Of a stretch of 64,000 nucleotides of DNA, positions 8,653-16,626 are shown one piece after another (position 1 is the first letter of the stretch; every line of letters begins with the position of its first letter). The DNA is taken from the NCBI RefSeq assembly GCF_001641635.1, contig NZ_LUUB01000040.1, forward strand, positions 62,001-126,000. Direction: 5' to 3'. The DNA comes from Bradyrhizobium centrolobii. GTDB lineage: Bacteria; Pseudomonadota; Alphaproteobacteria; Rhizobiales; Xanthobacteraceae. Under the pieces are notes generated by a model, which saw only the letters and a list, made by a program, of their open reading frames with translations, searched no databases and was not told the DNA's origin. Position numbers and translations under genes: made by a program.

Positions 8653-10832
8653 GCGCCGCAACATACAGGGTCTCTTACGACCTCGGTTGCCTGCGGTCGC
8701 TGAAGAAACTTCCTGATCGCGTATCGGCCAAATTCCTCGACATGATGACGCGCTTCATGAGTGACCCAACGGCCCACGGCTTAAATTTTGAGAGCGTGAG
8801 GGGCACCAGCGACCGCGGAGTCAAATCGGTTCGTATCGACCAAGGCTATCGCGCGATCGCGTTCATCACCGGGCAGGACGTCATGTTCCTGCATGTGAAT
8901 AACCACGACGAAGCTTACCGCTGGGCCGAGAGACGCGACGTCCGCGTCGACCCGGCCACGAACAGGATCCGGGTGGTTGAATCCGTCGAGGTCAAGGAAG
9001 CAGTTTCGGCAAGCGCAGAACTACCAGCCGCGGCGGCTCCAGATCTTTTCAATGTAATCCCTGACGAACGCCTTCTGGCGCTCGGCATCCTCGCCGAAGA
9101 ACTTCCGAAGGTTCGACAGTTGGGCGACCAGGACGCGCTCGACGGGAGCCAGGATGCGTTTGACGCAACCAGCTACGACATTCTGATTGCGCTCGCCGCT
9201 GGTTACCCGGACGATGAAATCAGGGCCATCGTCGGCATCAAGGGCCCGGACGAGGATACAGAGAAGAAGACCCCAACGACTTTTGCCAACGTCATCGCAT
9301 CGGACGAAAGCCGGCAGCATATCTTCATCCCCGAAACCGAAGAAGAACTGCGTCGCGTCTTCGAAGGCGACCTGGAAGGCTGGCGGATCTTCCTCCATCC
9401 CGACCAGCGCAAGGTCGCCTATCGCGATTACAGCGGCCCGACCCTTGTGCGCGGCGGGGCCGGCACTGGCAAGACCGTTGTCGCAATGCATCATGCCAGG
9501 TATCTCGCCGACCAGATCAAGAAGGACCCCACTCGCTCATCAGAGAGAGTGCTGTTCACGACATTCACGACGAATCTGGCGCTCGATATCCAGTCGAACC
9601 TACAGGCGCTTTGTCCTGAACATCTTGAAGGCTCACCTCCGAGAATCGAGGTGATCAACCTCGATCGCTGGGTTAGTCAGTTCCTGAAACGCAAGAAATT
9701 CCCGCGCGAGATCGTCTACTTCGGCGACAACAAGGACCGTCTCGACGGGATCTGGCGGGAGGTGCTCGACAGACACAGCCTGCCCGAGCTTTCGGAGGAG
9801 TTCATCCGTGCCGAATGGGAGCAGGTAGTCCAGGCCAAGGGCGTGATGACCGAGGGCGCCTACTTCAAGGTCGCGCGCACCGGCCGGGGCACCGCGCTCG
9901 ACCGAAAGACCCGCGCCAGCCTCTGGAAGATCTTCTCCGACTATCGGGCAAGCATGATCGATGAAGGCCTGGCGGAGCCCGACGACGCTTACCGCGAGGC
10001 GATCGAAATCCTCAAGGCCGAGGCCCCAAGCCTTCCCTACGGCGCCGTGGTGGTCGACGAGGCGCAGGACATGGGCGAGCAGGCGTTCCGCCTCATTCGC
10101 GCAATTGTGCCCGAAAAGACTAGCGGCGACCGCAACTCGATCTTCATAGTTGGAGATGCGCACCAGCGCATCTATGGCCGCCGCGCAACCATGACCGCCT
10201 GCGGAATAAACGTGCGCGGCCGCTCGCGGCAGTTGCGACTGAATTACCGGACCAGCGATGAGATCCGCAAATGGGCGGTCTCTGTCCTTGAAGGGGTCTC
10301 TGTCGACGATCTCGATGAGGGAGCCGATAGCCTGAAGGGGTATACCAGTGTATTCCGCGGCCCGGCGCCGGAGCTCGCGAGCTTCTCCAGCGAGGAGAAA
10401 GAGGTCGGCGCACTGATCGAATGGATCCGCGCCGTCAAGGCACAAGGAACGTTGTTGGGCGACATTGGCGTACTTCTGCGCACAATCGGCCAGATCGATA
10501 GCATCGCCCGAAAGCTTGACGACGCCGGCATCGAAAGCATCAGGCTCCGACCGAATATGGCCGACGATCGCTGGCAACCGGGCGTGCGGCTGTCGACCAT
10601 GCACCGCGGCAAGGGGCTGGAATTTCAGGCCGTGGCGATCCCGTTGCTGTCGAAGTCGATTTTTCCCCCACCATGGATGCTGAAAGGGGCTGCTGACGAT
10701 GTTGATCGCCGCAACATCCTGCAACAGGAAAAATCCCTTCTCCATGTCGCCGCCACTCGCGCCAAGAAGCTATTGCGGGTTTCGTGGAGCGGCGAGCCCT
10801 CCCCGCTCATTGTCACGCCGAAGAAGGAATGA
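8649..10832 (+). CDS. RelE/ParE-fold domain fused to a UvrD-like superfamily 1 helicase
   Basis: The start lies in an ATGA overlap with the helicase stop, behind a strong GAAGGAGGAG ribosome site. Residues 1 to about 95 read like a RelE/ParE toxin fold (LRSLKKLPDRVSAKF, then RIDQGYRAIAF and FLHVNNHDEAYRWA). After a linker comes a UvrD/PcrA-type motor: GGAGTGKT at 269-276, a VVDEAQD Walker B near 468-474, RLNYRTSDEIR, STMHRGKGLEF and a C-terminal HVAATRAKKLL. Such fusions occur in accessory loci. Whether the RelE part still cleaves RNA or only binds a partner is unknown. No antitoxin gene is adjacent, which argues against a classical toxin-antitoxin pair. Tight coupling makes it a component of the same predicted defence system. 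Confidence 0.88.
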   Translation: MSAATYRVSYDLGCLRSLKKLPDRVSAKFLDMMTRFMSDPTAHGLNFESVRGTSDRGVKSVRIDQGYRAIAFITGQDVMFLHVNNHDEAYRWAERRDVRVDPATNRIRVVESVEVKEAVSASAELPAAAAPDLFNVIPDERLLALGILAEELPKVRQLGDQDALDGSQDAFDATSYDILIALAAGYPDDEIRAIVGIKGPDEDTEKKTPTTFANVIASDESRQHIFIPETEEELRRVFEGDLEGWRIFLHPDQRKVAYRDYSGPTLVRGGAGTGKTVVAMHHARYLADQIKKDPTRSSERVLFTTFTTNLALDIQSNLQALCPEHLEGSPPRIEVINLDRWVSQFLKRKKFPREIVYFGDNKDRLDGIWREVLDRHSLPELSEEFIRAEWEQVVQAKGVMTEGAYFKVARTGRGTALDRKTRASLWKIFSDYRASMIDEGLAEPDDAYREAIEILKAEAPSLPYGAVVVDEAQDMGEQAFRLIRAIVPEKTSGDRNSIFIVGDAHQRIYGRRATMTACGINVRGRSRQLRLNYRTSDEIRKWAVSVLEGVSVDDLDEGADSLKGYTSVFRGPAPELASFSSEEKEVGALIEWIRAVKAQGTLLGDIGVLLRTIGQIDSIARKLDDAGIESIRLRPNMADDRWQPGVRLSTMHRGKGLEFQAVAIPLLSKSIFPPPWMLKGAADDVDRRNILQQEKSLLHVAATRAKKLLRVSWSGEPSPLIVTPKKE

Positions 10833-10917
10833 GGACCGGCGCTGCTCGACGCTGAGCCCGCGGGCAGGCGATCGAACACCATCGTTGGTGGCGGCGACTC
10901 AGTGGCGATTTTCGACA

Positions 10918-10954
10918 ATCAGAAAGCCGCTCAAACGAGCGGCTTTCTGATTTT
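10918..10954 (+). terminator. Rho-independent terminator of the defence operon
   Basis: A perfect 15-bp stem (10918-10932 with 10937-10951) closes a 4-base AAAC loop and runs into TTTT. It lies 85 bases after the UvrD-like gene stop and probably ends the three-gene transcript. Confidence 0.9.
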
Positions 10955-11186
10955 ATGCTGCTATAACAGCATCTTATTTGGTTGCGGAGCAAGATCTTTA
11001 ACTTGCAACCTTCAGGTGCTGAGCTGATGAGCCTCTGCCTGAAATAGCAATTCCTCAATGATTTCAGATAGTATCAGCCGTTTTGTGCCCCGATTGTGCC
11101 CCGGAAGGGTTGGGAGCACTTGGAAAAGGATAGGAAGCATTGGGAGCGTCTGGTACTCGCGAACCGACCCCGGAATGGCGCTCGGC
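10955..11186. other. Gene-free stretch after the defence operon
   Basis: No supported gene. It holds a short palindrome, ATGCTG/CAGCAT (10955-10972), a GGTTGC/GCAACC pair around 10979-11009, and a tandem TGTGCCCCG motif near 11090-11102. None could be tied to a function. Confidence 0.4.
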
Positions 11187-11708
11187 TCATTCGAGGCTTG
11201 CCAGTTCGCGTAGCAACGCTTTCGTGTCCGGCCGTCGAAAGTATCGAACCTTGTTGCCGTAGTTGGCCGGGACTTCCCAGATTCCGTGCGCGTGCACCTC
11301 GTTGGCCCCCCATTTGGAGCGCAAAACGCCCGCCGCGCCGGATCGAGCAAAATGCACCAACTGGCCCCGATAAAAGTAAGCCACGATGTCATCGGCACGA
11401 GCGTCGCCGGGTTTGATTTCCTCTAGGAATCGCTTGGCAATCCATTTCGAAACAAGGGCCGAATTGATCAATGCTAGCTGGTCCTCGGCGTGGGCGCTGA
11501 CCATCTCCTGGTATGCCGGATTGTCCCAAACCCCGAGCGCGTAGGCGAAGCAATTGAAACGCCTGATTTGCGTGCGTCCCTCTTCAAGCAGCACGATGGA
11601 ATGGCCGAATTCGCTATTCAACTCTTCCAGCCGCTCGACATAAACGCCAGGAAGCTGAATCGCCTGCGCGTCAGAAAGCGCACTACGCAATTTTCTGCTG
11701 CCAGGCAT
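11187..11708 (-). CDS. Papain/NlpC-like cysteine-peptidase candidate in the defence block
   Basis: The chosen ATG at 11708 gives about 173 residues; a GTG two codons upstream is possible. A Cys in an FNCFAYALGVWDNP context is followed, about 100 residues later, by a His in HAHGIWEVPANYGNKVRYFRR. That Cys-then-His order and spacing resembles the NlpC/P60 or papain-like fold. I infer a hydrolase or a fold relative and cannot name a substrate. It has no signal peptide or membrane segment, so it should act in the cytoplasm. It is divergent from the CHAT protease gene with about 170 bases between them, so the two may share a control region. The family name is uncertain. Confidence 0.6.
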   Translation of the reverse strand: MPGSRKLRSALSDAQAIQLPGVYVERLEELNSEFGHSIVLLEEGRTQIRRFNCFAYALGVWDNPAYQEMVSAHAEDQLALINSALVSKWIAKRFLEEIKPGDARADDIVAYFYRGQLVHFARSGAAGVLRSKWGANEVHAHGIWEVPANYGNKVRYFRRPDTKALLRELASLE

Positions 11709-11808
11709 CCGCACCGAAGAAGGTCATTGGTTTGCGGTCGAGCGTGCTGCCGATATCCGCAAAAGTCCAGGGCCTTGGATCAGACCCAAACAGACTCCTG
11801 ACAATCAA
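11683..11808 (-). CDS. Possible small ORF overlapping the start of the peptidase candidate
   Basis: A frame open from about 11862 to a TAG at 11683 reads DPRPWTFADIGSTL followed by MTFFGADAWQQKIA. It overlaps the downstream ATG by 26 bases, as coupled genes do. TTG at 11808 is the only plausible start seen. It could be a small coupled protein, the tail of a lost gene, or chance. No family was recognised. Confidence 0.25.
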   Translation of the reverse strand: MIVRSLFGSDPRPWTFADIGSTLDRKPMTFFGADAWQQKIA

Positions 11809-11877
11809 CGGGTGATCTTGCCGACGATAAAGCGTATGAATCCGATCTTCTAATACTGACCTTTATTGTTCTGACGA

Positions 11878-13671
11878 ATGAAGTGCCCTCCCTTCTCGGA
11901 CAAGTTCATCCTGGCTGACGACGCTCGGCTTGCGGCGCAGATTTCTTGCGCAGTGTCGAAGCCCGGAGCGTACCTGGCCGTCTGCGACGGGCCACGCATG
12001 CAACGTCCCGACCACAAGCTCGAAGTTCTGCGTCGGTACAACGCGGTCGGCAGAACAAGAGCAAATACTGTCTTTATGGCAGGGCTGCCGGACGCCGGGT
12101 TTCAGGCGATGGACCAATCGCTGTCGGCGCGAAAAAACATGACGCGCCATTGCATTTCCTCTTTCAGCGACATTCCATCTTCCAACCGGCTCCCGACGCT
12201 CGTCTGGGGCAACGACCGGATTGGCGCGGGGCTGCTCAAGGCGCTGCGCGCGGGCCAGATGATTACCTTTGAAGACCGACCCTCTCCATACGAGTGGGTC
12301 GCCTCGCAGAACAAGCACATCGTCGTATGCGAGGAAGGCGAAGACCTTTCGCAGGTCATCGCGGCGAATTACGCGTTTGCGCTGGATGCTGGGCTGTTCC
12401 TCATCCCGGAAGTGGATAAGGATCAGGCCGAAGATCTGCTTGAGGGATTCTACAGGCTCTATGACCGCGACTCCGACCTTTCGCCCGCCGATGCCCAGAA
12501 GAAGCTTACCCAGGAACTGCTGAATCTGTGCGGCTCGATACCCGTTCCGGACGGCGGCACGGTCACGTTTATTGGCAAGCTGCCCTTTGGCTTCGCCTAT
12601 CCGGAATATCCATCGACGCATCTTTTTGAATATCCCGATCTCGGGTGCGCGGTCGTCAACGGCTTCGCGGCGGAGCAGCCGCGCACGCCTGGGACAGGCG
12701 TCGTTGTTCTCGTCGACCCCAGCACGACCGCGGCGCCGGAGATCCAGGCGGCGGTTGACTTGCTCGAACCACGCCGAGCCTTCATTCGCGTCTATCAGGA
12801 TCGCGCCGCGAATGTTCGGGACGTTTCCGCGATGATGGAGCATTTCCCCTACGACCTCCTGATTATCGCAACGCATTGCGGAGACAGCGACGGATACCGA
12901 TGGACATATGATTTCACGGACTCGGAAGGACACCACCGAACCTTCGTGGTCGATATCGCGGTCGGCTTCGCAAGCACGGACGATCCAAATATCGTGAAGG
13001 TCGGGCAGTACATGCGATACATATCGCTGGATGGCGTCGACTGGACAGATCGTGCCGCCAAAGCGAAGCTGTATGTCGGGAAGGCGCTTCACGTCTTCAA
13101 CAACCGGCTTGCCGACGAGCAAAATAAACTAGAGCCGACTAAGAAGGAGAACGTCGATCGTGTCGTCGGATCGGCGGCATTGAAAATGCACGGGAGCAAC
13201 CTGCTGTTTGCACAACACACGATGGCAGGCGTAGGCACTCCTATCGTCATAAACAACGCGTGCCTGTCGTGGCATCGGCTCGCCGGCAATATGACATATG
13301 CGGGCGCACGCGCTTACGTCGGCACGCTATTTCCGGTCACCTCCTCGGAAGCAGCCGAAGTCATTACAAAGGTTCTTGACGGGCATTGGGAAAAGCTCCT
13401 TCCCGTCGCTCTCTGGTCGGCCCAGCGTGATGTCTACGGATCAAACTTGCGCAGGCCCTATGTCGTGGCAGGCGTCTTTCCCCAGCGCCTGCGCATTGAA
13501 ACGAGGGACTATCCAGCCCGCATCGCCGAGCAGCTCTCCACTAGCCTGCGCGGCTATCGGCAAATGCTTGCCGAAACAGACAAGGCACAAACGAAACGTG
13601 TTAACGCGGTTGAGGACATTATCAAATATCTTCAGGGAGAGCTTGATCACTTCAAGAGTATGGAAGCCTGA
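11878..13671 (+). CDS. CHAT-domain (caspase-like) protease
   Basis: The protein has 597 residues, and an in-frame stop just upstream makes ATG 11878 the first start. The C-terminal half carries the caspase/CHAT dyad: YDLLIIATHCGDSDG, with His near residue 333, and IVINNACLSWH, with Cys near 462. The second is followed by GARAYVGTLFPVTSSEA, which matches the CHAT core strand-helix pattern. The N-terminal 250 residues (VWGNDRIGAGLL and IVVCEEGEDLSQVI segments) belong to no family I know and may sense or recruit. The region between His and Cys is longer than usual, about 129 residues. It is cytoplasmic by sequence. CHAT proteases act as effectors in several bacterial immune systems; this role is inferred here from the neighbourhood. 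Confidence 0.8.
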   Translation: MKCPPFSDKFILADDARLAAQISCAVSKPGAYLAVCDGPRMQRPDHKLEVLRRYNAVGRTRANTVFMAGLPDAGFQAMDQSLSARKNMTRHCISSFSDIPSSNRLPTLVWGNDRIGAGLLKALRAGQMITFEDRPSPYEWVASQNKHIVVCEEGEDLSQVIAANYAFALDAGLFLIPEVDKDQAEDLLEGFYRLYDRDSDLSPADAQKKLTQELLNLCGSIPVPDGGTVTFIGKLPFGFAYPEYPSTHLFEYPDLGCAVVNGFAAEQPRTPGTGVVVLVDPSTTAAPEIQAAVDLLEPRRAFIRVYQDRAANVRDVSAMMEHFPYDLLIIATHCGDSDGYRWTYDFTDSEGHHRTFVVDIAVGFASTDDPNIVKVGQYMRYISLDGVDWTDRAAKAKLYVGKALHVFNNRLADEQNKLEPTKKENVDRVVGSAALKMHGSNLLFAQHTMAGVGTPIVINNACLSWHRLAGNMTYAGARAYVGTLFPVTSSEAAEVITKVLDGHWEKLLPVALWSAQRDVYGSNLRRPYVVAGVFPQRLRIETRDYPARIAEQLSTSLRGYRQMLAETDKAQTKRVNAVEDIIKYLQGELDHFKSMEA

Positions 13672-13761
13672 TAGGCCTCCAACTCATATCTCCTCGAATT
13701 GTTATCGAGCAAGGCACTTTCGCCTGTGACGCTTTGGAATCCGATCAGCACAGCGACGGCT

Positions 13762-13833
13762 TGGTTGGGAACAGATTTGAATCGTTGACCTAGGTTATGA
13801 GCCTTGCGAGCTACCAGGCTGCTCCACCCCGCG
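13762..13833 (-). pseudogene. Degenerate tRNA-fMet (CAT) copy
   Basis: Read on the minus strand it begins CGCGGGGTGGAGCAGCC, keeps the D-arm, a CTCATAA anticodon loop and a TTCAAAT T-loop, and ends in ACCA. It has 72 bases instead of 77. The acceptor 3' strand is short by about three bases, and both the anticodon and T stems carry mismatches. It is not likely to function as an initiator tRNA. Position next to an integrase tail suggests an old attachment-site copy. Confidence 0.75.
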
Positions 13834-13907
13834 GCCCGAAAGAAGGTCAGCAGGTGCGCCAAACAGCGATCTTACTCAAGAATATAATATCGATGATTTA
13901 CAGACGC

Positions 13908-14045
13908 TTAGGCTAGAAGCAACGCAGCCGCGATCATGTCCATCGCCTCCTTGTGGTCGTCCGATTTGAACAAGCGGCCGTAGAGGTCCATCGTCACCTG
14001 CAAGCTGCTATGGCCTTCGAAGGTCCGCACCGTCTTCGGCTTCCG
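13908..14045 (-). pseudogene. C-terminal remnant of a tyrosine recombinase
   Basis: The minus-strand frame ending at a TAA (13908-13910) reads GHSSLQVTMDLYGRLFK and then SDDHKEAMDMIAAALLLA. This is the usual tail of phage-type tyrosine recombinases, including the GH...Y active-site stretch. Upstream the frame breaks within about 15 codons and the rest of the catalytic domain is absent. It differs from the P4-type integrase remnant at 14.6-15 kb, so two integrases once sat here. Confidence 0.8.
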
Positions 14046-14287
14046 GTCTGTCCGATTTGCACGCTACAGCGCGCTGGAGTTTGCCGCGGCAGCAGAGACC
14101 CTTTTGCTTGGCACCGTAGGCGGTATAGATCAACGCATCCCGGACAATTGGGCTACGCGCATGTCGAAACAAGTCAGCAGGAACTTCGTCAGCTACCACA
14201 AGAGCAGCGCCTTCTCGGTAAGCGCGCGTCGACACCAAGGTCGCGCCATGAAAATGGCCATCTCGCTCAGCGGGGTTTGATCCGATT

Positions 14288-14581
14288 GTGGCGGAGATCA
14301 TCGAAGCAAATGCGGGAACCATGGTTGACAACGATAACAGGAAGCGGCGCCGACTCGTCGAATTCAAGGACGGTTGCCGCTATGGCAAATTCGGAAAGAC
14401 CAAGGCTTATGAGCTCATCGCCCACGAGCGGATCAGAGCCTACAAGATGGGCGGCAAGACCATGATCGACCTTCAGAGCGTGGACGAATATCACGCTTCG
14501 CTACCAAGAGTCGAAACGAGAGCAAGCCAGGCCGCCGATCTGCGCAGTGAGACGGCGAAGACACAGTCGCGCAGGTTGTAG
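14288..14581 (+). CDS. Excisionase-like HTH protein
   Basis: GTG 14288 gives 97 residues; ATG 14321 (MVDNDN) is an alternative and is conserved in the second module copy. The core CRYGKFGKTKAYELIAHERI followed by KMGGKTMIDLQSVDEY is the helix-turn-helix pattern of the excisionase/MerR-like family that often accompanies tyrosine integrases. It lies beside the broken integrase on the opposite strand. It appears intact here, whereas its paralogue near 61 kb is frameshifted. Confidence 0.7.
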   Translation: MAEIIEANAGTMVDNDNRKRRRLVEFKDGCRYGKFGKTKAYELIAHERIRAYKMGGKTMIDLQSVDEYHASLPRVETRASQAADLRSETAKTQSRRL

Positions 14582-14985
14582 AGGCAATTAGCCAAATGCT
14601 GCATTAAACGCACGCGTTCGGCGCAATAGGCGGCACGGCCATCGATGCCGTAGGTCTTGTTCTTGCCGTCTTTGTCAAGCTGGCGCAGCCAGGGCGCCAG
14701 CGCTTTTGTCCATGTAGTGCACGAGATCGACTTCCACCATTGCTGTGTAACGCGCCCTCCTTGTTGAGCAGGGTCGCCGTGGTCGAGCGGAAGCCGGGCG
14801 CGCATTGGTCGCCGCCGGCGGCCAATATCGTAGCCGATGATCCGCAGCGCCTTGTCCGACATTGGCGCGCCACCGTCATTGGACGGATGAGCGCTTTCGG
14901 CGTCCTGTCTGGCGCCAAGCGAACCGGTCGACCGCCGAAACCGTCCAGCGCGAGGTAAGTGTCTCGCTCAGCGTCGCGGGGCACA
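14560..14985 (-). pseudogene. P4-type integrase pseudogene, copy 1
   Basis: Fragments in different minus-strand frames spell a P4-like integrase C-terminus: RIIGYDIG, then TLLNKEG, then YCAERVRLMQHLANCLYNLRD, the usual position of the catalytic Tyr region and tail. At least two frameshifts separate them, and the N-terminal DNA-binding part is missing. The paralogue at 61.2-61.7 kb shows the same blocks (RETNPGSADRATLIRDLLDG and NALNKATRIMGYDTGH), which helps the alignment. Confidence 0.7.
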
Positions 14986-15519
14986 ATAGACGAAGTACGC
15001 TTGGGAGGAGCCTCTCTTGCCCTGGTGATATCAAATTAGTTCGATCCGACGGGAGTCATGGCCGGGTTCGATTCCGGTTGAGAAGATTGAGAAGGCATAG
15101 GTCGCGCGTGCTGCCGAGGCGCCTGCTGCTTTATTTTTTGCGAGCTAATGCCGCGCGTCATCTTGCTGGTATTTCTGCTGGTATCGGCGCCAATTGATGG
15201 ATAAAATGATTTTAAGCTCAGTTGGTTACGGAAATAGGCGACTGCCGGCCAGGGGCACCAGACCGAAAACATAAGCAATAACAATAGCTTACATCCTTAG
15301 TTCGATTCCTGATTTTTTGGAAAAATTTTCGCGGCGCATTGAAAACACACGTAAAAGTTCGCGGAAGCAAAGCGTACCAAATTCCGTGTAACTCACTGCA
15401 GCCGTCCGTTTTGTGGTATCGGGCGAACAAACGTTCACGACGAATTTCGCTATTCCCGAACGATGGAATTGAGCAGATGGCCCGCAAGAACGGTGGCGCG
15501 AGCGCCAACCCGAACACGT

Positions 15520-15799
15520 CATGCCCGGCGTATTGTTACCCGCGTTGTAAATCGCGAGATCCAGATCATCGCCAGCGGCGCCGAATAGCCTTCTGGTGTC
15601 GCTCTCGCTGGTCGCATCGGTGACGACTGGGAGCACCTGTCCCCCGTTTCGCGCGATCTCTTGCGCAAGCAAATCGATCGATGGCCTGTGTTCGCCCGGC
15701 GATGATCACTCTCAGGCCGTCAGCCGCAAATCGCTTGCATAGTTGGGCGCCCAGCTCGCGCTCTGGCCCCATTCCGATCACAACCGCTGTTTTCATCAT
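15520..15799 (-). pseudogene. Short-chain dehydrogenase fragment, frameshifted and truncated
   Basis: MKTAVVIGMGPERELGAQLC then FAADGLRVIIAGRT is the Rossmann start of an SDR (GxxxxxG type). The frame then shifts by one base at an A run (15671-15673 on the plus strand) and continues LAQEIARNGGQVLPVVTDAT and DLAIYNAGNN, the SDR NAG motif. The catalytic YxxxK part is gone. Confidence 0.75.
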
Positions 15800-16412
15800 C
15801 GCCTCTGCTCATGCATTGTCCGCTTCCAAACCAAGCAGCGACTGTACGGCTTAGACAGACAACCGAGCGTTTTGGGAAGAATACGTAGTGACGAAATCGC
15901 GCTGGTAACGGCTTCGGAGCAGCTTCAGGCGGCCGCTCCGTCCTTTTGCAGAATTGTTCTCTTTTTAAGAGCGCCTGACTGCCAACAGGTTGAAGCATTC
16001 ATGCCATTCGACATATTTCTACGCCATTCGCAGGCCGGAGAAACGAAAATCTGCGCCGTGGAATAAAGAGCCAATATCGATTGATCGCGCCCTGCAGGAG
16101 TCGAGCTCGAGGTCTCAACGCGCTTCCTCACTAATGGCGTATGGAACGTGGGCAGCGTTATGACGCAAGCGACTTAATCACCGCAGCGCATTTGCAACGT
16201 TGCGCTTGTCCGCCTGAGATAACCGCCGCGCGTACATACGCCGTGAATAAGGGATCGTCTGCGCGCCTGGCCGCTGCCCTCCGAAGGCAGGTGTCAAGCC
16301 GGCTGGTGCGAAAAGTGATGAAGAAAGCGTACTGTACTGCAATGGCTTGCGAGGACTGCGCGTTGAGGTTAACTCATACGCGAAATCCGCGTAAGCACTA
16401 CGTAAGCAAGAA
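15800..16412. other. Gene-free stretch upstream of tRNA-Arg
   Basis: No supported gene on either strand. A CTGCCCTCCGAAGGCAG hairpin near 16273-16289 resembles the anticodon arm of the tRNA-Arg that follows, but the rest of a tRNA is not there. Confidence 0.4.
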
Positions 16413-16489
16413 GCACCCGTAGCTCAGCTGGATAGAGCGTCGCCCTCCGAAGGCGAAGGCCACACGTTCGAATCGTGTCGGGCGCGCCA
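16413..16489 (+). tRNA. tRNA-Arg (anticodon CCG)
   Basis: The 77 bases fold as a tRNA: D-arm GCTC/GAGC, anticodon stem TCGCC/GGCGA with loop CTCCGAA (anticodon CCG), T-arm CACACG with TTCGAAT loop, encoded CCA. The acceptor stem has one mismatch (A3 opposite C). Related bacteria have G there, so the gene may be slightly impaired. Confidence 0.88.
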
Positions 16490-16626
16490 TTTCAATACGG
16501 GTTTGGTCCGCTCGACCGCGCCCCCTCGCGAGCACACTCTCAAGGCCAAGATTTGCGCCGGGCAAGCCCGGTTCAACTATTGTTGGCCGGCGGGCCGGCG
16601 GCAGCGACCACGTTGCGTCAGCGGCT

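Larger units (their letters stand above)
14235..15262. mobile_element. Decayed excisionase/integrase module, copy 1
   Basis: From about 14235 the sequence matches the region from 60890 in the same order. Both have a TCTCGCTCAGC stretch, a small HTH gene on the plus strand, a broken integrase on the minus strand, then shared blocks around 15120-15250 (TGGTATTT and GGCCAGGGGCACCAG). Neither copy keeps an intact recombinase. Confidence 0.75.

Noticed and set aside
9633..10745. 370-residue minus-strand frame within the UvrD-like gene
   Set aside because: Shadow frame; the plus strand holds the UvrD motifs.
2..10832. Naming the locus as DISARM, BREX or Druantia
   Set aside because: No PglZ, DrmB or DruA-D type partners are visible, and the methylase start lies outside the window. 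Only family-level resemblance is supported.
11863..13122. 419-residue minus-strand frame opposite the CHAT gene
   Set aside because: Low-complexity basic composition and no motif; the plus strand has the CHAT dyad.
16273..16289. Anticodon-arm-like hairpin upstream of tRNA-Arg
   Set aside because: D-arm, T-arm and acceptor are absent, so it is not a tRNA.
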